Position numbers and translations under genes: made by a program. Positions 1 through 8,374 of a stretch of 20,539 bases of DNA are shown piece by piece. The stretch comes from DATAWZ01 sp036266975 (GTDB lineage: Bacteria > Actinomycetota > Thermoleophilia > Solirubrobacterales > Solirubrobacteraceae): NCBI GenBank assembly GCA_036266975.1, contig DATAWZ010000130.1, forward strand, positions 1-20,539, given 5' to 3'. The notes under the pieces were generated by a model that saw only the letters and a list, made by a program, of their open reading frames with translations, searched no databases and was not told the origin of the DNA. Numbering within the stretch: position 1 is the stretch's first letter; each line of letters begins with the position of its first letter.

Positions 1-37
1 TGGGGAGTTAGTTCCGCTATGCGTGACTAACTCCCCA
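1..37. promoter_or_regulatory. Near-perfect 37-bp palindrome at left edge
   Basis: Twelve-base perfect arms (TGGGGAGTTAGT at 1-12, complement at 26-37) flank a core in which CGC (15-17) also pairs with GCG (21-23), so 15 of 18 base pairs match around the centre at base 19. The short centre and extended symmetry look more like the operator of a dimeric TetR- or MarR-type repressor than an intrinsic terminator, because no T-run follows. It could also be the end of a small mobile element cut by the window edge. The target gene is not identifiable; the next recognisable coding remnant begins at about 63. Confidence 0.45.
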
Positions 38-62
38 CACCCCCGCCTCAGGCGGGCGATGA

Positions 63-239
63 GCCCTCGCTCATCCCCGCGCGCGCTGGGTCGTCCAGCC
101 CCTCGACGGACAGCAGCGGGTGGCGCTCGACATCGCCGGCGGCCAGATCGTCGGGATCGATTCGGTCGTCAATCCCGACAGGCTCGCGCACCTCGGGCCG
201 GTGGCCGACCTCAGATCGCTCCTGAGCGCGTCGGGGTGA
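63..239 (+). pseudogene. C-terminal remnant of a SigJ-like ECF sigma factor
   Basis: The frame ending at the TGA of 237-239 encodes a short stretch with QPLDGQQRVALDIAGGQIVG followed by VVNPDRLAHLGPVADL. From memory this matches the extreme C-terminus of sigma-70 family factors with a SnoaL-like C-terminal extension (SigJ/ECF41 type), where 'NPDKLxHLGP' is a common ending. An in-frame stop at 60-62 closes the frame upstream. There is no room for the sigma-2 and sigma-4 DNA-binding domains, so only about 58 codons of a roughly 300-codon gene remain. It is 5'-truncated and almost certainly non-functional. The identification rests on the short NPDRLAHLGP block alone. Confidence 0.55.
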
Positions 240-270
240 AATCCGCGCGCCTTGCCGAGCCCGGACGCGC

Positions 271-1458
271 ACGTTCGCGGACTGCTCGGCCTCGACCGCC
301 ACCGAGGTGAGCTGCGCGAGCACCGCGAGCTCGCCCGTGCCCGCCGGCAGCTCGCCGGCGCCCATCTCGGTGCCCGTGCAGGTAAGCGCGAGCGCGAGCG
401 GAACGCTGGTGAACACCGCGTCGGTGCTCTCCGACGACGCCGTCAGCGCGGTGTCGGCCACCGACACGCTGCGGGTCGTCGCCCCCTCGGGCGGACCGGG
501 CCCCTCCGCACCCACGGGTCCTGGCACCACCTCGCCCACCCCGAGCTCGACAAAGACGCCCGAGCTCGGCGAGCGGGTGCCGCAGGTGAGCGGCGCTCAC
601 GAAGCGGCGTTCACCGTCGCCGTGAACCCCAACGGCCCGGACACGACGGTCTACGTCGAATGCGGCTTGGACGACAGCTTGCGCAGCTCGGCTGGGATCA
701 CCTACGACGAGCGACGGCGCCGATCACCGTGCTGGCGAGCACCGAGAGTCAGACGGTGACGGCCAAGGTGTCCGACCTGCTCCCGGTGGCGCTCTACCAC
801 GTGCGCGCGGTGGCGATCAACGGCGCCGGCACCAGCTACGGTCCCGACCAGGCGTTCAGCACCGGTCAAGATCCCGCAGCTCCGCCCCCGGCCCTCGGCG
901 TCAGTGTGAACGCCACGCCGGCCAGCGGCCGGGTGTTCGTCAAGCTCCCTCGTCGCGCCCGCTCGCTCGCCAAGGGCCGCCGCCGGTCGGGACCCAGTTC
1001 GACACACGTGCGGGCTCGGTCGCGCTCGTCGCGGCCACGGGCAACGGGCGCCGAACCCAGACCGGCGACTTCGCCGGCGCCCTGTTGGTCATCGAGCAGA
1101 GCCGCTCCCGCACGCAGCGTGGCCTGACCTCGCTGCATCTCATCGAGGGCGCCTTCGCGGGTGCGCCCAGCTACGCGCGCTGCACGAGCCGTGGCGTTGC
1201 GCGAGCGACCGCGACGGTCGCCAAGCGGGTGAACGCGAAGGTCCTGCAGACGCCGCAGGTGAGCGCCAAGGGCAACTTCCAGCGGAGCGGGCGTTACAGC
1301 TCGGCCACCGTACGCGGCACGACATTCACCGCGAGCGACCAATGCGACGGCACCCTGACCAAGGTCCAGCGCGGCGTAGCGCTGGGACGGCCCCACACGG
1401 GCGAAAGCGCATGCTGCTGCACAGCGGCCGCCGGTTCTTGGCCCCGGCCCGGCCCTGA
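271..1458 (+). pseudogene. Frameshifted surface protein (DUF11/FN3-like)
   Basis: Three reading frames must be joined to read one protein. The first (about 271-700) resembles a DUF11-type repeat (VSASASGTLVNTASV, then a Pro/Thr/Ser-rich linker). The second (about 710-960) resembles a fibronectin-III-like domain (LLPVALYHVRAVAINGAGTS, then DQAFSTG). The third (about 975-1370) is a C-terminal module with GTQFDTRAGSVALVAATG, TQTGDFAGALLVIEQ, GRYSSATVRGT and CDGTLTKV. After one more shift it ends in a basic tail, GRKRMLLHSGRRFLAPARP, closing at TGA 1456-1458. I associate this C-terminal module with large secreted proteins of Solirubrobacterales. There is no clean start codon or signal peptide. 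At least three frameshifts and a missing 5' end indicate decay; indel errors in the assembly are the alternative. Confidence 0.65.
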
Positions 1459-1468
1459 GCGGCGACGG

Positions 1469-2962
1469 TCACGCGAGCGGCATCGAGCGCTCGCGCCCGT
1501 CGCGCCGGCGCTGCGCGCGGATCACGCTCGCCAGCCGGCGCACGCCCTCGTGGATCTGCGCCGGGGTGACGTAGGCGAACGACAGCCGCAGGTGGGTGCG
1601 CTCGGGCCGGTCGATCATCATCTTCGCGCCAGGCGTCACGCTGACCCCGGCGGCGAGCCCGTCGCGGTAGAGCGCGTCCTCGTCGAGGTTGTCGTGCAGC
1701 GTGAGCCACACGTGCCCGCCGCCGGGCGGGGGGGTGACGCTGACCAGATCGGAGAGGTGGCGCTCGACGGCTTCGAGCATCGCTTCCAACCGCTCGGCGT
1801 GCATCGCGCGCGTGCGCGCGAGCTGGGCCTCGTAGCGGCCGTCGGCCAGCCAGCGGGCCATCGCCTGCTGGGGGAGGGTGGGGCTGTGCCCGTCATCGCC
1901 GCTCTTCTCGGTCGCGATGCGGTCGAGCACCGGCCCGCTCGCCGCCACCCAGCCGATACGCAGCCCGGGCGCGACCGTCTTCGAGAACGAGTCGACCATG
2001 ATCACGTGCTCGGGGGCGAGCGCCCGCAGCGGCGTCAGGTCCTCGCCGCGCACGCGCAGATCGGCGTAGACGCCGTCTTCGACGATGAAGAACCCGTGCT
2101 CGCGGGCGAGCCCGACGAGCTCCTGCCGGCGGGCGGGGGACAGGTCGAAGCCGGTCGGGTTGTGCAGCCGCGGCTGGAGCAGCACGAGTGAGATCTCGTG
2201 GCGCTGCAGCAGCTGGCGCAGCGCGCCGACGTCGAGCCCCTCGCGGTCGACCGGCACCCCCAGCGCCCGCGCTCCCGTGGCCCCCAGCGAGTGAATGAAG
2301 CCCGAGAACGTCGGCGACTCGCAGGCCACCACGTCGCCCGGGCGCAGGATCGCGCGCGCGACGATGGTCAGCGCCTGGCGCGCGCCCGTCGTGACCACGA
2401 TGTGCCCGGCCTCGTCGCTCAGGCCGCGCCGCCGCCCGAGCTTGGCCAGCTCGCGCCGCAGCTCGGCCAGGCCCTCGACCGGCCCGTAGCGAAGGCTGCG
2501 CTCGCCGAGCACCGCGCTCGCCGCCGCGCTCAGCTCCTGGACCGGGAGCGTCTCGTTCGGCGGGTAGCCGACGGATAAGGGGATCAGCGCTTCGCGCACG
2601 GCCGGGTCGATCGTGCGCTCGAGCGAGCGCGCGGTCTCGATCTCACGGGCGGGCGGCAGCACGTAGTTCTGCCATGCCGTACCGCCCTCGCGCGCGTCGG
2701 GGGCCGGGCGGCGCTCGCGCACGAAGGTCCCTCGGCCGACTCCGGCCACGACGAGTCCGAGCTCGGCCAGGCGTCGGTAGCAGCGGGTCGCGGTGAGCGG
2801 ATTCACGCCGGTGAGCTCGGCGAGCGTCCGCGTCGGCGGGAGCTTCTCGCCGGGGGCGAGCTCGCCCTCCTCGATCGCGGTCGTGAACGCCTCGACGAGC
2901 TGCGAGGTGATCGTCCGACCCTCGCCGCGCTCGATCGCGGCCAGCCGTTGCTCGATTGTCAC
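1469..2962 (-). CDS. MocR-family (GntR-aminotransferase) transcriptional regulator
   Basis: The protein has an N-terminal GntR-type winged helix (about residues 15-85, with GEKLPPTRTLAELTGVNPLT) fused to a fold-type-I aminotransferase-like domain (about 110-490). Visible PLP-site residues, numbered from the upstream TTG, are the HNPTG loop (N272), D300 in IVEDGVYAD, the Schiff-base lysine in DSFSKT (K332) and the distal arginine in LRIGW (R339). MocR proteins use PLP or an amino-acid adduct as effector, often for pyridoxine, GABA or taurine genes; the target is unknown here. The start is uncertain. GTG at 2962 is used here, while an in-frame TTG at 2974 lies inside the palindrome at 2961-2994. 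Neither has a clear Shine-Dalgarno sequence. Length is about 497-501 residues, normal for the family. The gene is divergent from the small gene at 3102, which it may control along with itself. Confidence 0.93.
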   Translation of the reverse strand: MTIEQRLAAIERGEGRTITSQLVEAFTTAIEEGELAPGEKLPPTRTLAELTGVNPLTATRCYRRLAELGLVVAGVGRGTFVRERRPAPDAREGGTAWQNYVLPPAREIETARSLERTIDPAVREALIPLSVGYPPNETLPVQELSAAASAVLGERSLRYGPVEGLAELRRELAKLGRRRGLSDEAGHIVVTTGARQALTIVARAILRPGDVVACESPTFSGFIHSLGATGARALGVPVDREGLDVGALRQLLQRHEISLVLLQPRLHNPTGFDLSPARRQELVGLAREHGFFIVEDGVYADLRVRGEDLTPLRALAPEHVIMVDSFSKTVAPGLRIGWVAASGPVLDRIATEKSGDDGHSPTLPQQAMARWLADGRYEAQLARTRAMHAERLEAMLEAVERHLSDLVSVTPPPGGGHVWLTLHDNLDEDALYRDGLAAGVSVTPGAKMMIDRPERTHLRLSFAYVTPAQIHEGVRRLASVIRAQRRRDGRERSMPLA

Positions 2963-2994
2963 AAGATCATTCAATCAGAATTGAATGATCTTGT
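2961..2994. promoter_or_regulatory. 15-bp-arm palindrome, candidate MocR operator
   Basis: A perfect inverted repeat: arm ACAAGATCATTCAAT at 2961-2975, four-base spacer CAGA, complementary arm at 2980-2994. It is AT-rich in a GC-rich setting and sits exactly between a MocR regulator and the divergent small gene. It overlaps the 5' end of the regulator and the -35 region of the divergent promoter. Autoregulation by the MocR protein is the natural inference, since such regulators commonly bind repeats in their divergent promoters. Confidence 0.65.
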
Positions 2995-3019
2995 GTTGCC
3001 GGCAGGCCGGATATATGAT
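2991..3019 (+). promoter_or_regulatory. Sigma-70-type promoter for the small gene
   Basis: TTGTGT at 2991-2996 and TATGAT at 3014-3019 are separated by 17 bases, a good -35/-10 pair. The -35 hexamer lies in the right arm of the palindrome, so a bound repressor would block polymerase. Transcription would begin near 3026 and reach the candidate ATG codons between 3036 and 3102. Confidence 0.5.
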
Positions 3020-3101
3020 CGGTCTCGGCGACGAAATGAGACCAATGATGTATATCAATCGCAAAGAATGTAATACTCAAATCGAGACAAGCGCCGCCAT
3101 G

Positions 3102-3425
3102 ATGCCGGTGCGGCTGCGCCTGGCCACCGCCGATGACCGCGGCGCGCTCGAGCGCCTGGCCGCGCGCGGCGGGATGCTCGTTCCCGCCGGTCCGGTGCTC
3201 GTCGCGGACGTCGACGAGCGCATGGTCGCCGCCCTGGCCGTTCCGGACGGCCCGGTGCTCGCCGATCCGCGCGTCCAGACCGGTGAGCTGATCGCCCTGC
3301 TGAAGCTGCGCGCCGCCCAGCTCACCGGCGCCCCGCGCCGGCGCGGGCGCGGCCGGCGCCGGCGCCAGGGCCTGACGCCAGCACCCCCGCCGACGGTGCC
3401 TCGCCTCCCGCCGCTGCTCCGGTAG
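3102..3425 (+). CDS. Small conserved actinobacterial protein of unknown function
   Basis: The product is about 107 residues. The N-terminal half (VRLRLATADDRGALERLAAR, then PVLVADVDERMVAALAVPDG, then ADPRVQTGELIALLKLRAAQ) resembles a family of short actinobacterial proteins I have seen annotated only as hypothetical. Its pattern recalls a truncated GNAT-like beta-alpha unit, but no acetyl-CoA loop is visible. The C-terminus is a basic run (RRRGRGRRRR) and then a proline-rich tail. Start choice is uncertain: ATG pairs occur at 3045/3048 and 3099/3102, all in frame. I prefer 3102 because similarity begins at VRLRLA. It is divergent from the MocR gene and has a recognisable promoter at 2991-3019. 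Confidence 0.65.
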   Translation: MPVRLRLATADDRGALERLAARGGMLVPAGPVLVADVDERMVAALAVPDGPVLADPRVQTGELIALLKLRAAQLTGAPRRRGRGRRRRQGLTPAPPPTVPRLPPLLR

Positions 3426-3455
3426 CCAGCGGCAGCTCACGCAAGTACGCACCGC

Positions 3456-3640
3456 CCCCGTCGGCCACTCCCCATTCGGGGCACAGGCAAACCGACGGTG
3501 GCGGCGTCCTGTGATCTCGACGTGGCTTACCCCGCTTCGGGGGCACAGGCTGGCACGCCGTCGATCCTGCGTCCTGGCCACGCTTGGTTTTCGCACCCCG
3601 TTCCGGGCACCCCCCATGGCGGGGGCCGGGCAGGCTCGCA
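3456..3640. repeat. Cluster of small GC hairpins between convergent genes
   Basis: The 248-base gap (3426-3673) between two convergent genes has no credible gene. It contains four compact stem-loops: CCCC-ATTC-GGGG (3470-3481), CCCCG-CTT-CGGGG (3530-3542), CCCG-TTC-CGGG (3597-3607), and a C-run/G-run pair around ATGGC (about 3610-3625). The first two are each followed by the same CACAGGC and spaced 60 bases apart; the third follows about 66 bases later. The first is nested in an outer stem, CCGTCGG (3458-3464) with CCGACGG (3492-3498). They could act as bidirectional terminators or be degenerate repetitive palindromes. No T-tracts follow. Confidence 0.45.
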
Positions 3641-3673
3641 CGGTGACGGCGCGTATTCACGCGAGGCATCAGG

Positions 3674-4063
3674 TCAAGCGACCTCGACGACCATCAGCGT
3701 GTTGCCGTCGGGGTCGCGGAACCAGAACAGCGGCGGGACCGGGCCGCCCATGCGGGCGACCTCGGCATCGACGTCGACCCCCGCGGCCTTCAGGTGTGCG
3801 TGGGTCGCGTCGATGTCCGGCGTGGTCAGGCTGATCCCGGTCTGGACGCCGACCGGATCGGTCTCGCGCGGCGGCGCGAGCGCGATGCCGGCGGTACCGC
3901 CGGGCGGGTACACCTCAACCCAGCGGTACTCGCCGCCGAAGGGCACGTCGGTGCGCTTCTCGAAGCCGAGGGTGTCGACGTAGAACTCGATCGCCCGATC
4001 CTGGTTCGGGCACGCGAGCATCACGAGGTTGATCTGGCCGATCAGGCTGGTGGTGGTGGGCAT
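3674..4063 (-). CDS. VOC family protein (glyoxalase/bleomycin-resistance fold)
   Basis: A 129-residue single-domain protein with the two beta-alpha-beta-beta-beta modules of the vicinal oxygen chelate fold. Module 1 covers about residues 8-65 (INLVMLACPNQDRAIEFYVD, then LGFEKRTDVPFG) and module 2 about 70-129 (GISLTTPDIDATHAHLKAAG, ending FRDPDGNTLMVVE). The final FxDPDGNxLxxVE strand carries the usual C-terminal metal-ligand glutamate. Such proteins include glyoxalases, dioxygenases and antibiotic-binding proteins; the substrate cannot be deduced. A strong AGGAGG lies about 8 bases before the ATG. It is divergent from the LLM oxidoreductase at 4149 and convergent with the small gene ending at 3425. 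Confidence 0.9.
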   Translation of the reverse strand: MPTTTSLIGQINLVMLACPNQDRAIEFYVDTLGFEKRTDVPFGGEYRWVEVYPPGGTAGIALAPPRETDPVGVQTGISLTTPDIDATHAHLKAAGVDVDAEVARMGGPVPPLFWFRDPDGNTLMVVEVA

Positions 4064-4085
4064 TTCGGGTTCCTCCTCTGGTGGA

Positions 4086-4107
4086 TGCGGTCACTGCGTA
4101 GACCGCA
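4086..4107. promoter_or_regulatory. Inverted repeat in VOC/LLM divergent promoter
   Basis: TGCGGTC at 4086-4092 pairs perfectly with GACCGCA at 4101-4107 across eight bases. It sits in the 85-base gap shared by the divergent VOC and LLM genes, in a plausible operator position. A second seven-base pair (CACTGCG at 4092-4098 with CGCAGTG at 4129-4135) may be coincidental. No regulator gene is adjacent, so the binding protein is unknown. Confidence 0.35.
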
Positions 4108-4148
4108 CGGGAGACCAAGACTCATCGCCGCAGTGCGATGATCCCGAT

Positions 4149-5129
4149 ATGGGCCTGATGCTCTCGTGTGCGTTCGCGACCGACCTGGACACCCATGAGC
4201 ACGTGCGGATCGCCGAGTCGCTCGGCTACCAGCGCGCGTGGCTGTACGACAGCCCGGCGCTCTACCCGGACGTGTGGGTCCAGCTGTGCCGCGCCGCCGA
4301 GCGCACCGAGCGGATCGGCCTGGGGCCCGGGGTGCTGGTCCCCTCCAACCGCCATCCGCTGATCACCGCCAGCGCGATCGCCACGCTCGTCGACATCGCC
4401 GGCGCCGAGCGCGTGGTGATCGGCGTGGGCTCGGGCTTCACCGCGCGCATGGCGCTCGGCCAGCGCGCCCTGCCCTGGGCCGGCGTGCGCCGCTACGTGC
4501 TTGCGGTCCGCGCGCTGCTGCGCGGTGAGAGCGTGGACTGGGACGGCGCCCAGATCGAGATGCTGCACACCGCCCGCTGCGCCCCGCCGCGTCCGATCGA
4601 GGTGCCGTTCGTCATCGCCGCCGCCGGACCCAAGGGCATCGCGGCGGCGCGCGATATCGGGGATGGAGTGTTCGGAGCACCCATGCCTATCGGTGATTTT
4701 GATTGGAGTGTGGTGCTCGCTTTTGGCACGGTGCTGCGGTCAGATGAGGCGCCCGGGAGCGATCGGTCGGTCGCCGCAGCCGGCCACGCCGCCGCGACGA
4801 TGTTTCATTTCGGCACCGAGCACGGCCTGCTCGAGCAGCTGATGCCCGGCGACCTGGCCGGGCAGTGGACCGCGGCCTACCAGGCGGTGCCCGAGGACCG
4901 CCGGCACCTGGAGATGCACCGCGGCCACCTGGTCGAGGTCAACGAGGTCGATGCGCCGTTCGTCTCCGGGTCGCTGCTCGCCGGCACCGGACTGGCCCTG
5001 GACCGCGAGGGCTGGCGGGCCAAGCTCGCCGAGCTCGAGCAGGGCGGGGCGACCGAGGTGGCCTACCAGCCCGCCGGGCCGGACATCCCCGGCGAGCTGG
5101 AGGCGTTTGCGTCGGTGTTCGGCGCGTAG
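4149..5129 (+). CDS. LLM-class (probably F420-dependent) oxidoreductase
   Basis: A 326-residue TIM-barrel protein of the bacterial luciferase-like monooxygenase superfamily. Family marks include an N-terminal strand (MLSCAFATD), the early AESLGYQRAWLYDSPALYPD block, the RIGLGPGVLVPSNRHPL strand, and VVIGVGSGFTARMALG near residues 90-110. Actinobacterial members mostly use F420 or FMN to reduce or oxidise small metabolites; the substrate is unknown. The ATG at 4149 fits the family N-terminus; a second ATG at 4158 is possible. No Shine-Dalgarno sequence is present, and a GATGAT hexamer six bases upstream suggests a leaderless transcript. Codons around 4661-4745 are unusually rich in A/T third positions compared with the rest of the gene. 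The gene ends 11 bases from the convergent katG. Confidence 0.88.
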   Translation: MGLMLSCAFATDLDTHEHVRIAESLGYQRAWLYDSPALYPDVWVQLCRAAERTERIGLGPGVLVPSNRHPLITASAIATLVDIAGAERVVIGVGSGFTARMALGQRALPWAGVRRYVLAVRALLRGESVDWDGAQIEMLHTARCAPPRPIEVPFVIAAAGPKGIAAARDIGDGVFGAPMPIGDFDWSVVLAFGTVLRSDEAPGSDRSVAAAGHAAATMFHFGTEHGLLEQLMPGDLAGQWTAAYQAVPEDRRHLEMHRGHLVEVNEVDAPFVSGSLLAGTGLALDREGWRAKLAELEQGGATEVAYQPAGPDIPGELEAFASVFGA

Positions 5130-5140
5130 GGCGCTGTGCG

Positions 5141-7317
<2,177 letters not shown>

Positions 7318-7321
<4 letters not shown>

Positions 7322-7785
7322 GCCGTTCCTCCTGTTTGACTCGGTCGTTTTCGTGTTGCTCGAGAGGCCGCGACGCACGCGGGGCATCGACCCCAGTAGA
7401 TGACCTCGGCTTCGTCGATCTCGTAGCCCGCGCCGTCGGCGGCGGTCAGGCACGGGGTCTCCCCGACGGCGCAGTCGACGTCGACCATCTGGCCGCAGGC
7501 TCGGCAGATCAGGTGGTGGTGGTTGTCGCCCACCCGATCCTCATAGCGCGCCGGCGATCCCGCCGGCTGGATGCGCCGAATGATCCCCTTGCCGGTGAGG
7601 GCCCCGAGGGCGTCGTAGACCGCCTGGGTAGAGATCGCGCCGAGCTCGACCCGAACGCTCGCGTCGATGTCGGCGACGGTGCTGTGCGGCCGGTCGGACA
7701 CCGCCCGCAAGACGGCCAGACGCTGGGCCGTGACCTGCACGCCGTGCCCGCGCAGCACCTCGGCGCTGTCCCTCGGCTCGTGCAT
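7318..7785 (-). CDS. Fur-family regulator (FurA/PerR-like) paired with katG
   Basis: A 155-residue Fur-family repressor. Residues 1-80 form the winged helix (VTAQRLAVLRAVSDRPH, then ISTQAVYDALGALTGKGIIR). Residues 81-140 hold the metal-binding dimerisation domain, with GDNHHHLICRACG (H89-H91, C94, C97) and CPAC (C134, C137), two CxxC pairs expected to bind structural zinc. In actinobacteria the Fur paralogue just upstream of katG (FurA, CatR) is peroxide- or iron-responsive and represses itself and katG; that role is inferred here from gene order. The stop overlaps the katG start by four bases. The start codon is close behind a promoter at 7796-7823 that lies in the end of the HxlR gene, so it may be leaderless or nearly so. 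Confidence 0.94.
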
Positions 7786-7795
7786 CGACGGCCGG

Positions 7796-7824
7796 AGTCT
7801 AGCCCGATTCTGGAGGCAGTCCAG
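7796..7824 (-). promoter_or_regulatory. fur-katG promoter with overlapping dyad
   Basis: Read on the minus strand, TGGACT (7818-7823) and TAGACT (7796-7801) form a -35/-10 pair with a 16-base spacer. The fur ATG follows ten bases later. The -35 overlaps a dyad: CTGGA (7810-7814) with TCCAG (7820-7824), extending to eight-base arms with one mismatch. This is a plausible autorepression site for the Fur protein. The -10 hexamer overlaps the stop codon of the upstream HxlR gene. Confidence 0.45.
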
Positions 7825-8317
7825 TATTTGGGTTGGTCAGCGGGCGCCGGCCGGCGAGCTGCACCTCGCCGACGTCGACGCGGTGGTCGGCCGCGCAGCG
7901 AAGTTGGGCGGTGACCGTCTCGCCGCAGCCGCGATGGCGCAGTTCGACCGGTCCACCGCCGTCATCGATCCAGCGGTCGCCCCACTGCATCAGCGCCACG
8001 AGGGCGGGGAAGAGGTCGGCGCCCTTCTCGGTCAGCCGGTAGCGCTGGCGCGTGCGCTGGCCGGGCTCGCGGTAGTCCTCGCGCTCGAGCAGCCCCTCGG
8101 CGACGAGGTCGCGCAGGCGCGCGGCGGTCACCGGCTCGCTGATCTGCGCGCGCTGGGCGAAGTCGTCAAAGCGCGTCGTGCCGTAGAAGGCCTCGCGCAG
8201 GATCAGGAACGCCGATCGGGTCGAGACGACGTCGAGGGCCCGGCCCAGCGTGCAGCGCTCCGCCTTCCACGCGCCGCGCGGCTCCAGGTCGCCGGTCAGT
8301 TGCACGGTGTGTTCCAT
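7799..8317 (-). CDS. HxlR-family transcriptional regulator
   Basis: A 172-residue winged-helix protein of the HxlR group. The signature is C-TLGRALDVVSTRSAFLILRE (about residues 25-45), then YGTTRFDDFAQRAQIS, then LRDLVAEGLLEREDYRE and RQRYRLTEKGADLFP. It carries a longer C-terminal tail with RHRGCGETVTAQLRC (two cysteines) that short HxlR proteins lack. Start ATG 8317 is preferred over 8344 because the GAGG upstream is well placed and MEHTVQL fits the family. It is divergent from the MFS exporter at 8375, with a dyad between them, and so is probably that exporter's repressor. It is 13 bases upstream of fur on the same strand. Confidence 0.9.
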   Translation of the reverse strand: MEHTVQLTGDLEPRGAWKAERCTLGRALDVVSTRSAFLILREAFYGTTRFDDFAQRAQISEPVTAARLRDLVAEGLLEREDYREPGQRTRQRYRLTEKGADLFPALVALMQWGDRWIDDGGGPVELRHRGCGETVTAQLRCAADHRVDVGEVQLAGRRPLTNPNTGLPPESG

Positions 8318-8336
8318 GGCCTCATCATAGCTACCT

Positions 8337-8367
8337 TTGCACAACCTAAGCCAGGCTGTGGTAGGGT
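8337..8367 (+). promoter_or_regulatory. MFS promoter with HxlR-site dyad in its spacer
   Basis: TTGCAC (8337-8342) and TAGGGT (8362-8367) form a promoter with a long 19-base spacer. The spacer and flanks contain an imperfect dyad, CACAACC (8340-8346) with GGCTGTG (8354-8360), six of seven pairs matched. The ATG of the MFS gene is seven bases after the -10, so the transcript is expected to be leaderless. The position of the dyad between -35 and -10 suits repression by the divergent HxlR protein. Confidence 0.45.
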
Positions 8368-8374
8368 CCTGGCT

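Noticed and set aside
1085..2191. Plus-strand open frame running from the pseudogene into the MocR gene
   Set aside because: Only the first part (to about 1370) is real protein similarity, and it is part of the frameshifted surface protein; the rest is antisense to MocR.
3456..3640. Possible CRISPR array
   Set aside because: Only two to four short, degenerate repeats, internally palindromic, with no cas genes nearby.
3322..3669. Minus-strand open frame across the hairpin gap
   Set aside because: It has repetitive Pro/Cys/Arg content caused by the hairpins, no recognisable domain, and overlaps the end of the small gene at 3425.
7322..7453. N-terminal extension of KatG
   Set aside because: It overlaps fur in another frame and is Arg-rich; ATG 7321 has an AGGAGG site and gives the usual KatG length.
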